Source: Natrialbaceae archaeon AArc-T1-2 (GTDB lineage: Archaea > Halobacteriota > Halobacteria > Halobacteriales > Natrialbaceae). Taken from it: a stretch of 64,000 nucleotides of DNA. The notes under the pieces were generated by a model, which was given only the letters and a program-made list of their open reading frames with translations, had not been told where the DNA came from and did no database searches. How positions within the stretch are numbered: the stretch's first letter is position 1; each line of letters starts with the position of its first letter. Where the stretch lies: NCBI RefSeq assembly GCF_030273315.1, contig NZ_CP127174.1, forward strand, positions 434,001 to 498,000, given 5' to 3'. Shown one piece after another: positions 52,550 through 61,878 of the stretch. A program made the translations under genes and the position numbers.

Positions 52550-52945
52550 ATGGTCGAGGATCGGGTGACGGACGGTCGACGAATCGCCGAACTGCTCGCC
52601 TCGGAAGTCGACGGTCGCGAAGACGGCGAACTCGCTCGATTCGCGGTCGAAAACGCCGATCGGGACGTCGAACCGACGGACGACGGAGCGCGTGCGTACG
52701 ACGTCTACCGCGACGGTGACCGGATCGGACGGACGTTCGTCCACCCCGATCGGGTCCGTCTCGAGCTCGCGGTCGACGCCGACGCGATCGGAGACGAGGG
52801 AGTCGACGACGCCGACGCCGGGTTGTCCGTGCGGTCTGACGGTCCGTCGACGACCGTCGTCGTCGCACGTGGCGCAGCGGTAAAACGGGCGACGGACGTC
52901 CTCGAGGTGGCGAGTCGGTCTCTCGGTCGGAACGGGCAGTTCTGA
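52550..52945 (+). CDS. Haloarchaeal conserved hypothetical protein
   Basis: A 131-aa acidic soluble protein. The N-terminus (GRRIAELLASEVDGREDGEL) is helical and the rest is beta-rich (VRLELAVDADAIGDEGVDDA, TVVVARGAAVKRATDVLEVA). Family not recognised. It is rightward, 51 bases after DUF2240. Confidence 0.72.
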   Translation: MVEDRVTDGRRIAELLASEVDGREDGELARFAVENADRDVEPTDDGARAYDVYRDGDRIGRTFVHPDRVRLELAVDADAIGDEGVDDADAGLSVRSDGPSTTVVVARGAAVKRATDVLEVASRSLGRNGQF

Positions 52946-53013
52946 CGAGACGTGTCGTTCGATACGTCCGGCCATAGCTTATTGTCAATTGAGATGACAT
53001 CTGACTCCGGAAC

Positions 53014-53226
53014 ATGCTCGGTCACTACGAACTCGGGTTGATAACGCTCGTGCTCGCGGTCGTCGCCACGATAACGGGATTCGTCATCCTCGGGAACCGT
53101 CACGGATACGGACCGACCGGAACGGCCCGGACGTTGAACCGGTGGGCACACATCGTCCTCGGCGTGTTGTTGTTGATCTTCGTGATCCTGACGTATCTCA
53201 TCACGCCGCCGCAGACGATTCCGTAG
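53014..53226 (+). CDS. Small two-helix membrane protein
   Basis: A 70-aa protein with helices at ~7-27 and ~46-63 and a short basic loop between (RHGYGPTGTARTLNRWAHI). The sequence suggests a small integral membrane subunit. It is 124 bases upstream of the first CPA2 antiporter gene on the same strand and could be linked to it, but no evidence beyond position is available. Confidence 0.7.
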   Translation: MLGHYELGLITLVLAVVATITGFVILGNRHGYGPTGTARTLNRWAHIVLGVLLLIFVILTYLITPPQTIP

Positions 53227-53350
53227 CCGCTGGCGTCGTCGGTGATCGAGGTCGCCGTAGCGACGCGCCCGTGCTCGAGCACCGACGACCAGCCGGCCCG
53301 CAGTAGCTTTCGACACCGTTAATTTACCCCAATCAGTTCGTCCGCATATA

Positions 53351-55105
53351 ATGGTCTCCGAGGTGGCACTCACGGTCGATCTCGCTATTATCCTCGTGAG
53401 TGCAACGCTCGTCGGATTTCTGGCGAAGCGGACGGGCCAGCCGACGGTCATCGCCTACATCGTGACGGGAGTCCTGCTGGGTCCGGCCGCCCTCGGACTC
53501 ATCGAGGTCACGGATCTCACGGAAACGCTGTCGGAGCTGGGGCTTGCGTTCTTGCTGTTTTTGCTCGGTATCAAGATGCGACTCGAGGACGTCCAGCACA
53601 TCCTCGCACCGATCGTCAAGATTTCGATTCCCCAGATGATCGCGGTCGCACTCGCGGGTATCGGCGTGTCGCTGGCGCTTGGGTTTGGCGTCTGGGAATC
53701 GGTGTTGATCGGTCTGGCGGTCATGTACAGCTCGACGGCGGTCGTCATCAAGATGCTCACCGACAAGGACGAGGCGACCTCGCTGCACGGCAAGATCGAC
53801 GTCGGCGTGTTGCTCGTCCAGGACATCGTCGTCGTTATTCTGCTCGCGGTGCTCGCAGCTGGCCGCCCGGACGACGCAGCCGAGATCGCGACGACGCTCG
53901 TCGTCGTCCTCGTCCTCGTCACGATCATCACCGCCGCGGCCATCGCCGCGTCACGGTTCGTGTTACCGGTCGTGTTCCGCCGCATCGCCGACAACAAGGA
54001 AGTCTTCTTCCTCATCGCCATCTCGTGGGCGTTCGTGTTCGTGTTCGTCTCCGACAATATCAACCTCTTTCTCGCGCCGCTTGGGGTCGAGGCGTACATG
54101 TCGATCGAGATGGGGGCGTTCCTGGCTGGACTCGCCATCGCACAGTTGCCATACAGCAAGGAGCTGCAAGACCGGGTCAACCCGCTGACCGACCTGTTCG
54201 TCATGGTGTTTTTCGTCACGGTCGCGCTGGATCTTGCACCCGAGCAGCTCTTTGCGTACACCCAGGAGGCGATCGTCGCCGCGCTGGTGTTGATGCCCGT
54301 CAAGTTCGTCATCTTCTTCTACCTGATCGACTGGCAGGAGTTCAGCCTCGAGACGACGTTTCTCGGGAGTGTCAACATGATGCAGATCAGCGAGTTCGGG
54401 ATCATCGTCACGGCTGTCGCCGTCGAGGGTAACTTCGTCGAGCCGGAGGTGCTCGGCTTCGTCACCCTGCTTGCGCTGTTTACGATGAGCGCGTCGGTGT
54501 ACTTCATCGAGTACAACCACCAGCTCTACGACCGTCTCGAGCCTTCGCTCTCGCGGTGGGACACCGACGACGAGTTCGAGGAGGGCAGACGCGAGTATCG
54601 CGACCACGCGATCGTCATCGGCTACGACGAGGTGACCCGAAACGTCGTGCCGCTGCTTGCGGAACATTTCGAGGACGTCGTCGTCATCGACCGGACGGTC
54701 GATCACGTCGAGACGCTCGAGGCGGAGGGCTACGACGCCATCTACGGCGACTTCCGCAACGCGACGATCCGGAAGGACGCGGCCGTCAAGAAGGCGGCGT
54801 TCGCCCTCTCGTCGTCGGTCGAGCCGGCGGTGAACAAGGCGTTGCTCAGAGAGGTGAGCGAGGAGGCGACCGTCTTCGTCGAGGCAGAACGCGTCGAGCA
54901 CGCACGTGAACTATACGACAGAGGTGCCCACTGTGTCGTCATGAGTCCACAGCTCGCTGGCGATCGATTGGCCGACTACCTCGAGGCGTACCTCCACGAG
55001 GACGTCGCGCTCGAGCGGGCTATCGAAGACGACGTCGAGCTGTTGCAGAGTCAAGCGCCATTCCCCGACACGTACGAACGACTCCGAGGTGGTCTCGATG
55101 ACTGA
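53351..55105 (+). CDS. CPA2 cation/proton antiporter with TrkA-N domain (pair 1, first gene)
   Basis: A 584-aa KefB/KefC-type protein. Residues 5-385 have about twelve membrane helices (IILVSATLVGFLAKRTGQPT, YSSTAVVIKMLTDKDEATSL with the ion-binding Asp region, GVLLVQDIVVVILLAVLAAG). Residues 405-584 are a cytoplasmic RCK-like domain (RDHAIVIGYDEVTRNVVPLL, Rossmann GYGR-like motif degenerate to GYDE). Exports K+ or Na+ against protons. Its stop overlaps the ATG of the next gene (ATGACTGA at 55098-55105). Confidence 0.9.
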   Translation: MVSEVALTVDLAIILVSATLVGFLAKRTGQPTVIAYIVTGVLLGPAALGLIEVTDLTETLSELGLAFLLFLLGIKMRLEDVQHILAPIVKISIPQMIAVALAGIGVSLALGFGVWESVLIGLAVMYSSTAVVIKMLTDKDEATSLHGKIDVGVLLVQDIVVVILLAVLAAGRPDDAAEIATTLVVVLVLVTIITAAAIAASRFVLPVVFRRIADNKEVFFLIAISWAFVFVFVSDNINLFLAPLGVEAYMSIEMGAFLAGLAIAQLPYSKELQDRVNPLTDLFVMVFFVTVALDLAPEQLFAYTQEAIVAALVLMPVKFVIFFYLIDWQEFSLETTFLGSVNMMQISEFGIIVTAVAVEGNFVEPEVLGFVTLLALFTMSASVYFIEYNHQLYDRLEPSLSRWDTDDEFEEGRREYRDHAIVIGYDEVTRNVVPLLAEHFEDVVVIDRTVDHVETLEAEGYDAIYGDFRNATIRKDAAVKKAAFALSSSVEPAVNKALLREVSEEATVFVEAERVEHARELYDRGAHCVVMSPQLAGDRLADYLEAYLHEDVALERAIEDDVELLQSQAPFPDTYERLRGGLDD

Positions 55106-56807
55106 TCTGCTCACGACGGTGGCGATCGTCTTCATCGTCGCAGGCCCCTTTCTGCTGGTTGCCAACCGGTTCCAGCTGCCGACGGTCCCGCTTCTCATCC
55201 TCGCAGGCGTCGTCGCCGGTCCGTTCATCGACGAAGAACTCACGCTCGAACTCGCACAGTACGGCATCGCGTTGCTCGTATTCTCCTTCGGGGTCAGCGT
55301 CCAGTTTTCCGGCGTTCGGACGGTTTTTCTCGACAGCGAGGTCGTTGCGCTCGGCCAAATTCTCGTGGTCGGCTCACTGGGCGTCGGGTTCGGACTCGTC
55401 TTCGGTGTTCCGGTTGAGGAGGCGATTTATCTCGGCATCGCCGCAGCCCTCTCGTCGACAATCGTCGGAACGTCACTGTTCCAGACGGAGATCAGACGGG
55501 ATCTCGTTCGCGGACGGCTGGCCGAGGCGATTCACCTGGGCCAGGACCTGCTGGCTATCGTGCTGATACTCGTGCTGGCAGCGGAAACGCTCGCTCTCGG
55601 TCAGGTCGCACCGCTCGTAGCGTACGGTCTCGGGTTGGTCGTCGCCGCCGTCCTCGTCAATCGATACCTGTTCGACGTCATCGGAGAGTTCGCGGGAGAT
55701 TCCGACGAACTCATGATCGTCAGCGTTATCTCGCTGCTTGTGGTGTTCGTCGGTGCGGCCGAGTTCGCTGGCGTCTCGATCGTTGTCGGCGCCTTCGCCG
55801 CCGGACTTGCAGTCCGTCACGATCCCGTCGAGTACCTCGGACTGTTCAACGGCCTCGAGTCGGTCAGGGACTTCTTCGTCGCGATCTTCTTCGTGACGAT
55901 CGGCGCGCTCGTCGTCCTGCCGTTCGTCGAGATCGGGTGGAACGAGTCCGTCGAAAAACTGCTTCTCACCGGCGGTATCGTCCTCCTGACTGCTGTCGTG
56001 AAGCCGGCGATCACGACGGGCATCCTGATCTACCAGGGATACGAGACACGCACGGCGACGCTGACGAGTCTGAACACCGATCAGGTCAGCGAGTTCTCGT
56101 TAATCATCGCGATCGAAGCGGCATTGCTCGGCGTGTTATCGCCGTCGCTGTTCGACGCGATCATTCTCGCCGCCGCCGTGACGATGGTGACCTCGACTAT
56201 CACCGGTAGCTACAACGAGAAAATCTACCGGGTGCTGGCAACTCACGGAGTGCTCGATGGAACGCACCGGAAAATCGACGAGTGGAGCGACGTTCCCCAG
56301 AACACCAGCGATCACGTCATCGTTGTGGGTTACGGTCGGCAGGGACGGCAACTAGTCGAGGCCTGTGAGGATCTCGATCAGCCGTACGTCGTCATCGAGA
56401 ACGATCCAGTCCGCCGAGACGAGGTCGTCTCGGAGTGTGACGCGTTCGTCTTCGGCGACGCGATGGAGCGGTACACCTGGGAGAAAGCGAACGTCGAGAC
56501 GGCCCGGATCGCCGTCTCAACTGTCGACTCCGACCCCGTATCCAGGCGCATCCTGTCGTTCGAGTTCGACGCCGACGTCACGCTTCGTGCCAGTGACGAG
56601 GAGACGGCGCTCGACCTGCTCGAGGAGGGTGCACTGTACGTCACCGTTCCGGAGCTGCTCGCCGGACAGCGACTGACCCAGTACGTTCAAGAGCTGCTCG
56701 AGGGCGATCTAACGCCGGAAGAACTCCGCGAGGAACGGATGGCGGTGCTTGAGGAACGGCCAAGAGTGGGGCATCCTGATAGTACAAACGCGCCCGTGAC
56801 GAGATGA
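55098..56807 (+). CDS. CPA2 antiporter with TrkA-N domain (pair 1, second gene)
   Basis: A 569-aa protein similar in layout to its neighbour but distinct in sequence. About twelve helices cover 1-385 (LLTTVAIVFIVAGPFLLVAN, GIAAALSSTIVGTSLFQTEI, ARGRLAEAIHLGQDLLAIVL-like region). The RCK-like domain at ~400-569 contains a canonical nucleotide-binding motif VIVVGYGRQGRQLVEACEDL. It is translated from ATG 55098, inside the overlap with the first gene, so the two likely form a hetero-oligomer or a paired system. Confidence 0.89.
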   Translation: MTDLLTTVAIVFIVAGPFLLVANRFQLPTVPLLILAGVVAGPFIDEELTLELAQYGIALLVFSFGVSVQFSGVRTVFLDSEVVALGQILVVGSLGVGFGLVFGVPVEEAIYLGIAAALSSTIVGTSLFQTEIRRDLVRGRLAEAIHLGQDLLAIVLILVLAAETLALGQVAPLVAYGLGLVVAAVLVNRYLFDVIGEFAGDSDELMIVSVISLLVVFVGAAEFAGVSIVVGAFAAGLAVRHDPVEYLGLFNGLESVRDFFVAIFFVTIGALVVLPFVEIGWNESVEKLLLTGGIVLLTAVVKPAITTGILIYQGYETRTATLTSLNTDQVSEFSLIIAIEAALLGVLSPSLFDAIILAAAVTMVTSTITGSYNEKIYRVLATHGVLDGTHRKIDEWSDVPQNTSDHVIVVGYGRQGRQLVEACEDLDQPYVVIENDPVRRDEVVSECDAFVFGDAMERYTWEKANVETARIAVSTVDSDPVSRRILSFEFDADVTLRASDEETALDLLEEGALYVTVPELLAGQRLTQYVQELLEGDLTPEELREERMAVLEERPRVGHPDSTNAPVTR

Positions 56808-56904
56808 TGAACGACCGTCGTCCGGTCGTCGACGGGCGGTTCGATCGAGAATCGACTGCCGAACGATCGTCAAGCCTTTCGTCGATCCGCGCGAACCGCA
56901 ACCC

Positions 56905-57099
56905 GTGTTCGAGTCCGCCGCCGCGATACGGATCCTTCGGAACCTCGTCGTCTACGCCGTCGGTGTCGGGCTGCTCGTCGTCGCAGCACTCGGACTCGCG
57001 GAGGCGATCGACGTCTCGGCTGCCGTCGCCGGCGTGTTGTTCACTGTTGGCCTCGCGCTCGTGCTCGTCGTACACGAGTACTTCGGCGGACCCGTGTGA
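56905..57099 (+). CDS. Small two-helix membrane protein between the antiporter pairs
   Basis: A 64-aa protein starting at GTG 56905, with two hydrophobic stretches at ~10-32 (LRNLVVYAVGVGLLVVAALG) and ~38-57 (VSAAVAGVLFTVGLALVLVV). It lies between the two convergent antiporter operons, 34 bases from the end of the second one. Possibly an auxiliary subunit; function unknown. Confidence 0.65.
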   Translation: MFESAAAIRILRNLVVYAVGVGLLVVAALGLAEAIDVSAAVAGVLFTVGLALVLVVHEYFGGPV

Positions 57100-57132
57100 T
57101 TTTATCCCTGTCGGCGAGACTCACGGCGCGTC

Positions 57133-58833
57133 TCAGACGCGTTCGTCCCGCGTCGCGAACCCGTACCGTTCGAGCGCCTGGAAATAGTTCCGGTGCTCAC
57201 GCTCGAGTGTCGACGGGTCCGTTTTCTCGGCGGCGAGAGCGTCGACGGTCACGAGCAGTTGTTCGCCCGCGAGGACGTTCGGCACGGCGACGTGGGTCGC
57301 GCCGGACTCGAGCAGTTCGCTCGCTACCTCGGCGGATTCGGATCGCAACAGGATATCGGCGTTGGTCTCGAGTTCGAGGGCCGCCTCCGACACCGGACGG
57401 TGGTCCACGGTCGAGCAGACTAACGCCGCGTCCGCTACCTGCGCTTTCATCCACGGATACTCGGCTAGCGCGTCACCGAGGACGTAGTTACGACACTCCG
57501 CGTCGAGTTCGTCCCACAGCACCGGATCGTTCTCGAGGACGACGTAGGATCGGCCGAGTTCCTCGAGTGTCTCGACGATGCGGCGGCCGATCCGACCGTA
57601 GCCGACCACGACGACGTGGTCCTCGAGGTCGTCGACGCTGCTTCGCTCGTCTACCTTCCGGGTCCGCTGGCCACGGAAGAGTCTGGCGACGACGGTCTCG
57701 TAGACGGCGTCCTCGATCCGTCGACCGAGAAACGTCAACAGCATCGTCGCCGCGGCGGCGAGGATGATCGCATCGAACAGCATCGGTGCGATCGTCCCCA
57801 TCAACAAGGCCTGGATCGCGATGATCAACGCGAACTCGCTGACCTGGTTCAGACTCGAGCCGGCGAGGAACGCGGTCCGGGCGTCGTACCCCTCGTAGAC
57901 GAACGAGAGGATGTGCACGAGCGGGTTCAGGACGAGCACGAGCGCCGCGAGCGCGAGCGAGATGAGCAGGACCTCGGCCGAGGGGATCGCGACCAGCGCC
58001 CCGACGGTGACGAAGAAGATGGCGACGAAGAAGTCCGTGATCGAGTCGATCCCGTTCTGGACCTCCAGTGCCTGCGTACCGTCGCTTCGGATGGCGACAC
58101 CGGCGGCGAAGGCACCGACGACGATCGAGAGGCCGACGTACTCCGCGGCAGCGAGGAAGGCAATCAGGATCGAGATGCACCCCACGAGCACGAGTTCGCC
58201 GTCGCCGTCGGCCAGCCGTACCAGCAGCCGAAACCCGTGCCGGTAGATGAGCAGGCCGGCGACGACGAACAGGACGCCGTACCCGATCTGTGCCGCGACC
58301 GCGTCGGCCGTGACGACCTCGGTACTCAGGATCAACAACAACGCGATCGCGACGAGGTCGTCGAAGAAGTGCACCGACGACGCCAGGCGGCCGTGGACGA
58401 GGTTCTCCCGGATCTCCGAACCGAGCACGACGCCGCCGACCAGCGAGGAACTCAACACGACGGTCGCGCTGAAGTAGACGGCGTTGCGAACCTGGTGGTC
58501 GAACCCCAAGACGTCGCCGAAGGCGTAGCCAGCGGCGAACGCGAGCGGCGCGACGACGATCAGTTGTGTGAACGCCGCGATCTCCGCGTCGCGAAGGACT
58601 GACTCGAGGTCGCCGAAGTCGATCCGGATGGCGAAGACGAACACGAGGAAGGCGATCCCCCACTGGGCGAGGACGATGATCTCCTCCTGTGTAACCGCCT
58701 CGAACCTGCCCGCGATCAGTCCGGCGATGATGTAAAATGGGATGGGGGAGAGACCGAACTGGTTGGCGATCAGCGACAGTAGTCCCGCGGTCACGAAGAC
58801 GATGGCCAGGGTGACGACGAGCGCTTCAGTCAC
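57133..58833 (-). CDS. CPA2 antiporter with TrkA-N domain (pair 2, second gene)
   Basis: A 566-aa protein. The start is GTG 58833, preceded by GGAGGTGA at five bases; a longer frame continues upstream. Twelve helices (TLAIVFVTAGLLSLIANQFG, YFSATVVLSSSLVGGVVLGS) and a C-terminal RCK domain with VVVVGYGRIGRRIVETLEEL and a paired ENDP motif. It is the closest in layout to the second gene of pair 1 and overlaps the end of the preceding gene by eight bases (GTGACTGA). Confidence 0.89.
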   Translation of the reverse strand: MTEALVVTLAIVFVTAGLLSLIANQFGLSPIPFYIIAGLIAGRFEAVTQEEIIVLAQWGIAFLVFVFAIRIDFGDLESVLRDAEIAAFTQLIVVAPLAFAAGYAFGDVLGFDHQVRNAVYFSATVVLSSSLVGGVVLGSEIRENLVHGRLASSVHFFDDLVAIALLLILSTEVVTADAVAAQIGYGVLFVVAGLLIYRHGFRLLVRLADGDGELVLVGCISILIAFLAAAEYVGLSIVVGAFAAGVAIRSDGTQALEVQNGIDSITDFFVAIFFVTVGALVAIPSAEVLLISLALAALVLVLNPLVHILSFVYEGYDARTAFLAGSSLNQVSEFALIIAIQALLMGTIAPMLFDAIILAAAATMLLTFLGRRIEDAVYETVVARLFRGQRTRKVDERSSVDDLEDHVVVVGYGRIGRRIVETLEELGRSYVVLENDPVLWDELDAECRNYVLGDALAEYPWMKAQVADAALVCSTVDHRPVSEAALELETNADILLRSESAEVASELLESGATHVAVPNVLAGEQLLVTVDALAAEKTDPSTLEREHRNYFQALERYGFATRDERV

Positions 58834-60649
58834 GGAACTCACCTCCGGAGCGTCGATCTTCGAGCGCGTCGGGATCGGGGTCGGCGTCGAGATCGGCCGA
58901 ATCGGTCGGATCAGCGTCGACGCCGGCGCTCGAAGGGGCCTCGTCTTCCCCGAACCGGCGTCTTTCACGTCGCCGCCGCGCCTCAATCGCGTCGACGTCG
59001 CGGGCGACGGCGTCCTCGAACGCCGCTCGGTCTGTGACGTACAGTTCGACGTACTCGCTTACCTTCTCGGCGGCCAGGTGGGTACTCATGATGACGTAGG
59101 TCGCGCTGCGGTCGTACAGCGCGCGGGCGTCGCCGATTCGCTCCGCCTCGACGAACACCGTCGCCTCGTCGTCGACCTCCGCGAGCAACGCCTCGTTGAC
59201 CTCCCGTTCGACGCTCGAGCTCAACACGAAGTCGGCGCCTTTGAGGTTCGCCTCTTTGCGAACTTCGGTGTGGCGGAAGTCGCCGAAGACGTAGTCGTAT
59301 CGCCCCTCTTGCTCGAGTTCCTCGATGTGATCCGTTCGTCGGTCGATGATGACCACGTCACCGAACTCCGCTTCGAGACGCGGCAGGGCGCGCTCGGTGA
59401 TCTCGTCGTACCCGATTGCGATGGCGTGATCCTCGTAGGTACTGATCTCGGCGTCTTTCCCCTCGTCGGACTCGAACCGCCGGAACCAGGGCTCGAGCCG
59501 TTCGTAGATCGTGTGGTTGTACGCGATGATGTAGGTCGAGATCCCCATCGTCAACAGCGCCATCAGGCTCAGGTAGCCGAGCACGTCCGGCCCGATAAGG
59601 CCTTGATCGATCGCGAGCGCACCGACGATCAGCGAGAACTCGCTGACCTGGACCATGTTGATCGAACCGAGGAAGGAGGTTTCGACGCCGAACCCCTCGC
59701 GGTCGATGAGATAGAACATGATCCAGAAGTTGCCGACCATCAGAACGACCGACGCGACGATCGCCTGCCACCAGTAGGCCAGCAGGCTCGAGAGTCCGTC
59801 GATCTGGAGGCCAATGGTGGCGAAGAACACGAGGATGAAAAAGTCCGTGATCGGCGTGATTCGGTCCTCGAGTTCCTTGCTGTAGGGCAGTTGTGCGATG
59901 CTAAGCCCCGCCAGAAACGCGCCAACTTTCGGATCGAGGTCGGCGCCTTCGGCGATGGCGACGAACAGAAACGCCCAGGCGATAGCGACGATGAGGAATA
60001 CGTCCTTGTTGTCCGCGATGCGCCGGAAGAGTCCGGGGAGGATGTATTGGGACGAAAACAGCGAGAAGAGGGCGATAAAGGACATCATCACGAGGATGAC
60101 GCCGAGCGTCGAGGCGACATCGGCCGCGCCGCCGAGTTCGTCGGCGGCGAACAGTGCGAGGACGACCACGAGGTAGATGTCCTGAACGATGAGGACACCG
60201 ACGTCGATCTTCCCCGGAAGACTGGTAATCTCATCTTTATCAGTGAGAATTTTGACGATGATCGGGGTCGCGCCGAAGACGGTAGCAAGCGAGATGACGA
60301 GAATCTCGGTGGTCCCGAATCCGAGCGTCCACGCTACCAGGAACGCCAGTGCCGTCTGGAGGACGGTTTGCCCGATGGCGACGTTCGTCACCGCGGGGAG
60401 GATCTCGCGAATGTCCTCGAACCGCATCTTCAGGCCCAACAGGAAGAGCAGGAACGCGAAGCCGAGATCGGCCATCAACTCGACCAGCCCCTCTTCGGTC
60501 ACGATATCGAGCGCGACCGGTCCGAGGATGATCCCCGTGAGGATGTACGCGATGATCGTCGGCTGTCCGGTTTGACGGGCGATCAACCCGATAATCGTGG
60601 CTACGACGACGATGATCGCGAAGTCGGCGGCGAGTGCGATTTCACTCAT
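58826..60649 (-). CDS. CPA2 antiporter with TrkA-N domain (pair 2, first gene)
   Basis: A 607-aa protein. Start ATG 60649. Membrane part (5-390): ADFAIIVVVATIIGLIARQT, FGATPIIVKILTDKDEITSL, GVLIVQDIYLVVVLALFAAD. RCK-like part from ~410: YEDHAIAIGYDEITERALPR, DVVIIDRRTDHIEELEQEGR. The last ~45 residues are an acidic, low-complexity tail not found in pair 1 (DADPTDSADLDADPDPDALE). Same role as the first gene of pair 1. Confidence 0.89.
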   Translation of the reverse strand: MSEIALAADFAIIVVVATIIGLIARQTGQPTIIAYILTGIILGPVALDIVTEEGLVELMADLGFAFLLFLLGLKMRFEDIREILPAVTNVAIGQTVLQTALAFLVAWTLGFGTTEILVISLATVFGATPIIVKILTDKDEITSLPGKIDVGVLIVQDIYLVVVLALFAADELGGAADVASTLGVILVMMSFIALFSLFSSQYILPGLFRRIADNKDVFLIVAIAWAFLFVAIAEGADLDPKVGAFLAGLSIAQLPYSKELEDRITPITDFFILVFFATIGLQIDGLSSLLAYWWQAIVASVVLMVGNFWIMFYLIDREGFGVETSFLGSINMVQVSEFSLIVGALAIDQGLIGPDVLGYLSLMALLTMGISTYIIAYNHTIYERLEPWFRRFESDEGKDAEISTYEDHAIAIGYDEITERALPRLEAEFGDVVIIDRRTDHIEELEQEGRYDYVFGDFRHTEVRKEANLKGADFVLSSSVEREVNEALLAEVDDEATVFVEAERIGDARALYDRSATYVIMSTHLAAEKVSEYVELYVTDRAAFEDAVARDVDAIEARRRRERRRFGEDEAPSSAGVDADPTDSADLDADPDPDALEDRRSGGEFRD

Positions 60650-60769
60650 CGAGCTATCCGACCCGTTGGTCGGTTTGCTAATCCGGCGGTTATAGGTTGT
60701 CGTTCGGACGCCCGTTTTCACCGTTCGTCCCGGCGTTTCACGGCCGGCGAATGTGAGTAAGAAACAAGT

Positions 60770-60886
60770 ATGAGTACCGATAACACGTGGGGTATGGTTG
60801 GATGGGCGATACTGTTCAGTATGGTCACTGCGTTTTCGGTGATCATCTGGTACATCCGGTCGGAAGACGTTCTGTATACGGCCTGA
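60770..60886 (+). CDS. Single-TM microprotein, 38 aa
   Basis: ATG 60770 to TGA 60886. Sequence: MSTDNTWGMVGWAILFSMVT at residues 1-20 and AFSVIIWYIRSEDVLYTA at 21-38. One membrane helix with Trp at both ends and a short charged C-terminus. It is divergent from the antiporter gene at 60649 (120-base gap). Below usual annotation cut-offs; the compact frame and typical helix support it, but expression is untested. Confidence 0.6.
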   Translation: MSTDNTWGMVGWAILFSMVTAFSVIIWYIRSEDVLYTA

Positions 60887-61018
60887 AATCGCCACGACGC
60901 GTTCCGGCCGTCTACGCGCCAGGACGCATCACCGACCGGAGCCGACGGCCGACTCGGTCGCTCGAGTCCGCTCGAACGGACCGGGCGAATACGACGTGTC
61001 CGTGTGACGTCCTCGTTC

Positions 61019-61636
61019 TCACGCGACGAGATTGTTGATCGTGATCCCGACGAACACCAGGAGCACGACCTCACTTACGATCCACGAATGCGTGTTCATC
61101 CAGGTTCGGACCGCCGGCAGCAACGTTTCCGCACGGTCGCCGATCGTAAGCAAGGCGAGCGACGGAAGGGAGAGGAAAAGAAGCGTCAGCAAGACGAAGC
61201 CGATAGCGTACCACAGCGGGTCGCCGTGGCTCGCGAGGTAGGTCCCGACGGTGATCGACGTGAGGACGTCGGTCGGGAAAAATCCCATCAGCAGGAATCC
61301 GAGCCGAAACGAAAACCGCGGACTCGCAGTCTCCAGTTTCCCCATCCACGCGGGCGGTTCCGACTGTTCGCGTTTCAGATAGGTGTGTGCCATCGCGGCG
61401 AGAAGAAAGACGAGCACGAACAGATGGAGCGGCCGATTCGACCCGGTCTGTCGGGTGACGCCGCCGCCGAAAAAATACGCGAGCGTGACGACGAGACTGA
61501 TCGAGAGGGAGGCACCGAAGACGAACGCGGCCGAATTTCGCCGCCAGTCCTCGCTCGTGGCCAGAAAGATGGCGCTAAGGATCTGTGGTCCCCCGATCAT
61601 GACGAACACCAGCGGCAGGATCACCAGAACGTTCAT
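61019..61636 (-). CDS. GAP-family membrane protein
   Basis: A 205-aa protein with six membrane helices. VLVILPLVFVMIGGPQILSA at the N-terminus matches the GAP/Sap family (related to sulfolipid-addressing protein). Further helices: AAFVFGASLSISLVVTLAYF, RFSFRLGFLLMGFFPTDVLT. It is thought to be a small-molecule or lipid exporter; the cargo is unknown. Confidence 0.8.
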   Translation of the reverse strand: MNVLVILPLVFVMIGGPQILSAIFLATSEDWRRNSAAFVFGASLSISLVVTLAYFFGGGVTRQTGSNRPLHLFVLVFLLAAMAHTYLKREQSEPPAWMGKLETASPRFSFRLGFLLMGFFPTDVLTSITVGTYLASHGDPLWYAIGFVLLTLLFLSLPSLALLTIGDRAETLLPAVRTWMNTHSWIVSEVVLLVFVGITINNLVA

Positions 61637-61878
61637 CGCTCGAGAGCCCCGTGGGAAGACTCGAGCCGTCGATCGCTGCTCGAGTCGCGTCCTTCACGAT
61701 CGGGATCGACGATGGCGGTTCGAAAACCACACCTCGGGCGGTGACCGTCGTCGATCGAGTCCACACGTCTCGCGTTCGAGTGCACTGGCTACCAGTACGA
61801 CGTCTGCCTTCAAAATATTCACCTGTGAGAAGGTGAGTGGGGACCGGAGACAGAGAGTGAGCGCGACCAGCCGATGAA
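61637..61878. other. Intergenic region between two leftward genes
   Basis: About 240 bases. No coding frame with a usable start. It would hold the promoter of the GAP-family gene. Confidence 0.35.

Noticed and set aside
58742-60760. 672-codon open frame on the + strand
   Set aside because: Antisense shadow of the CPA2 antiporter at 58826-60649; highly charged without structure.
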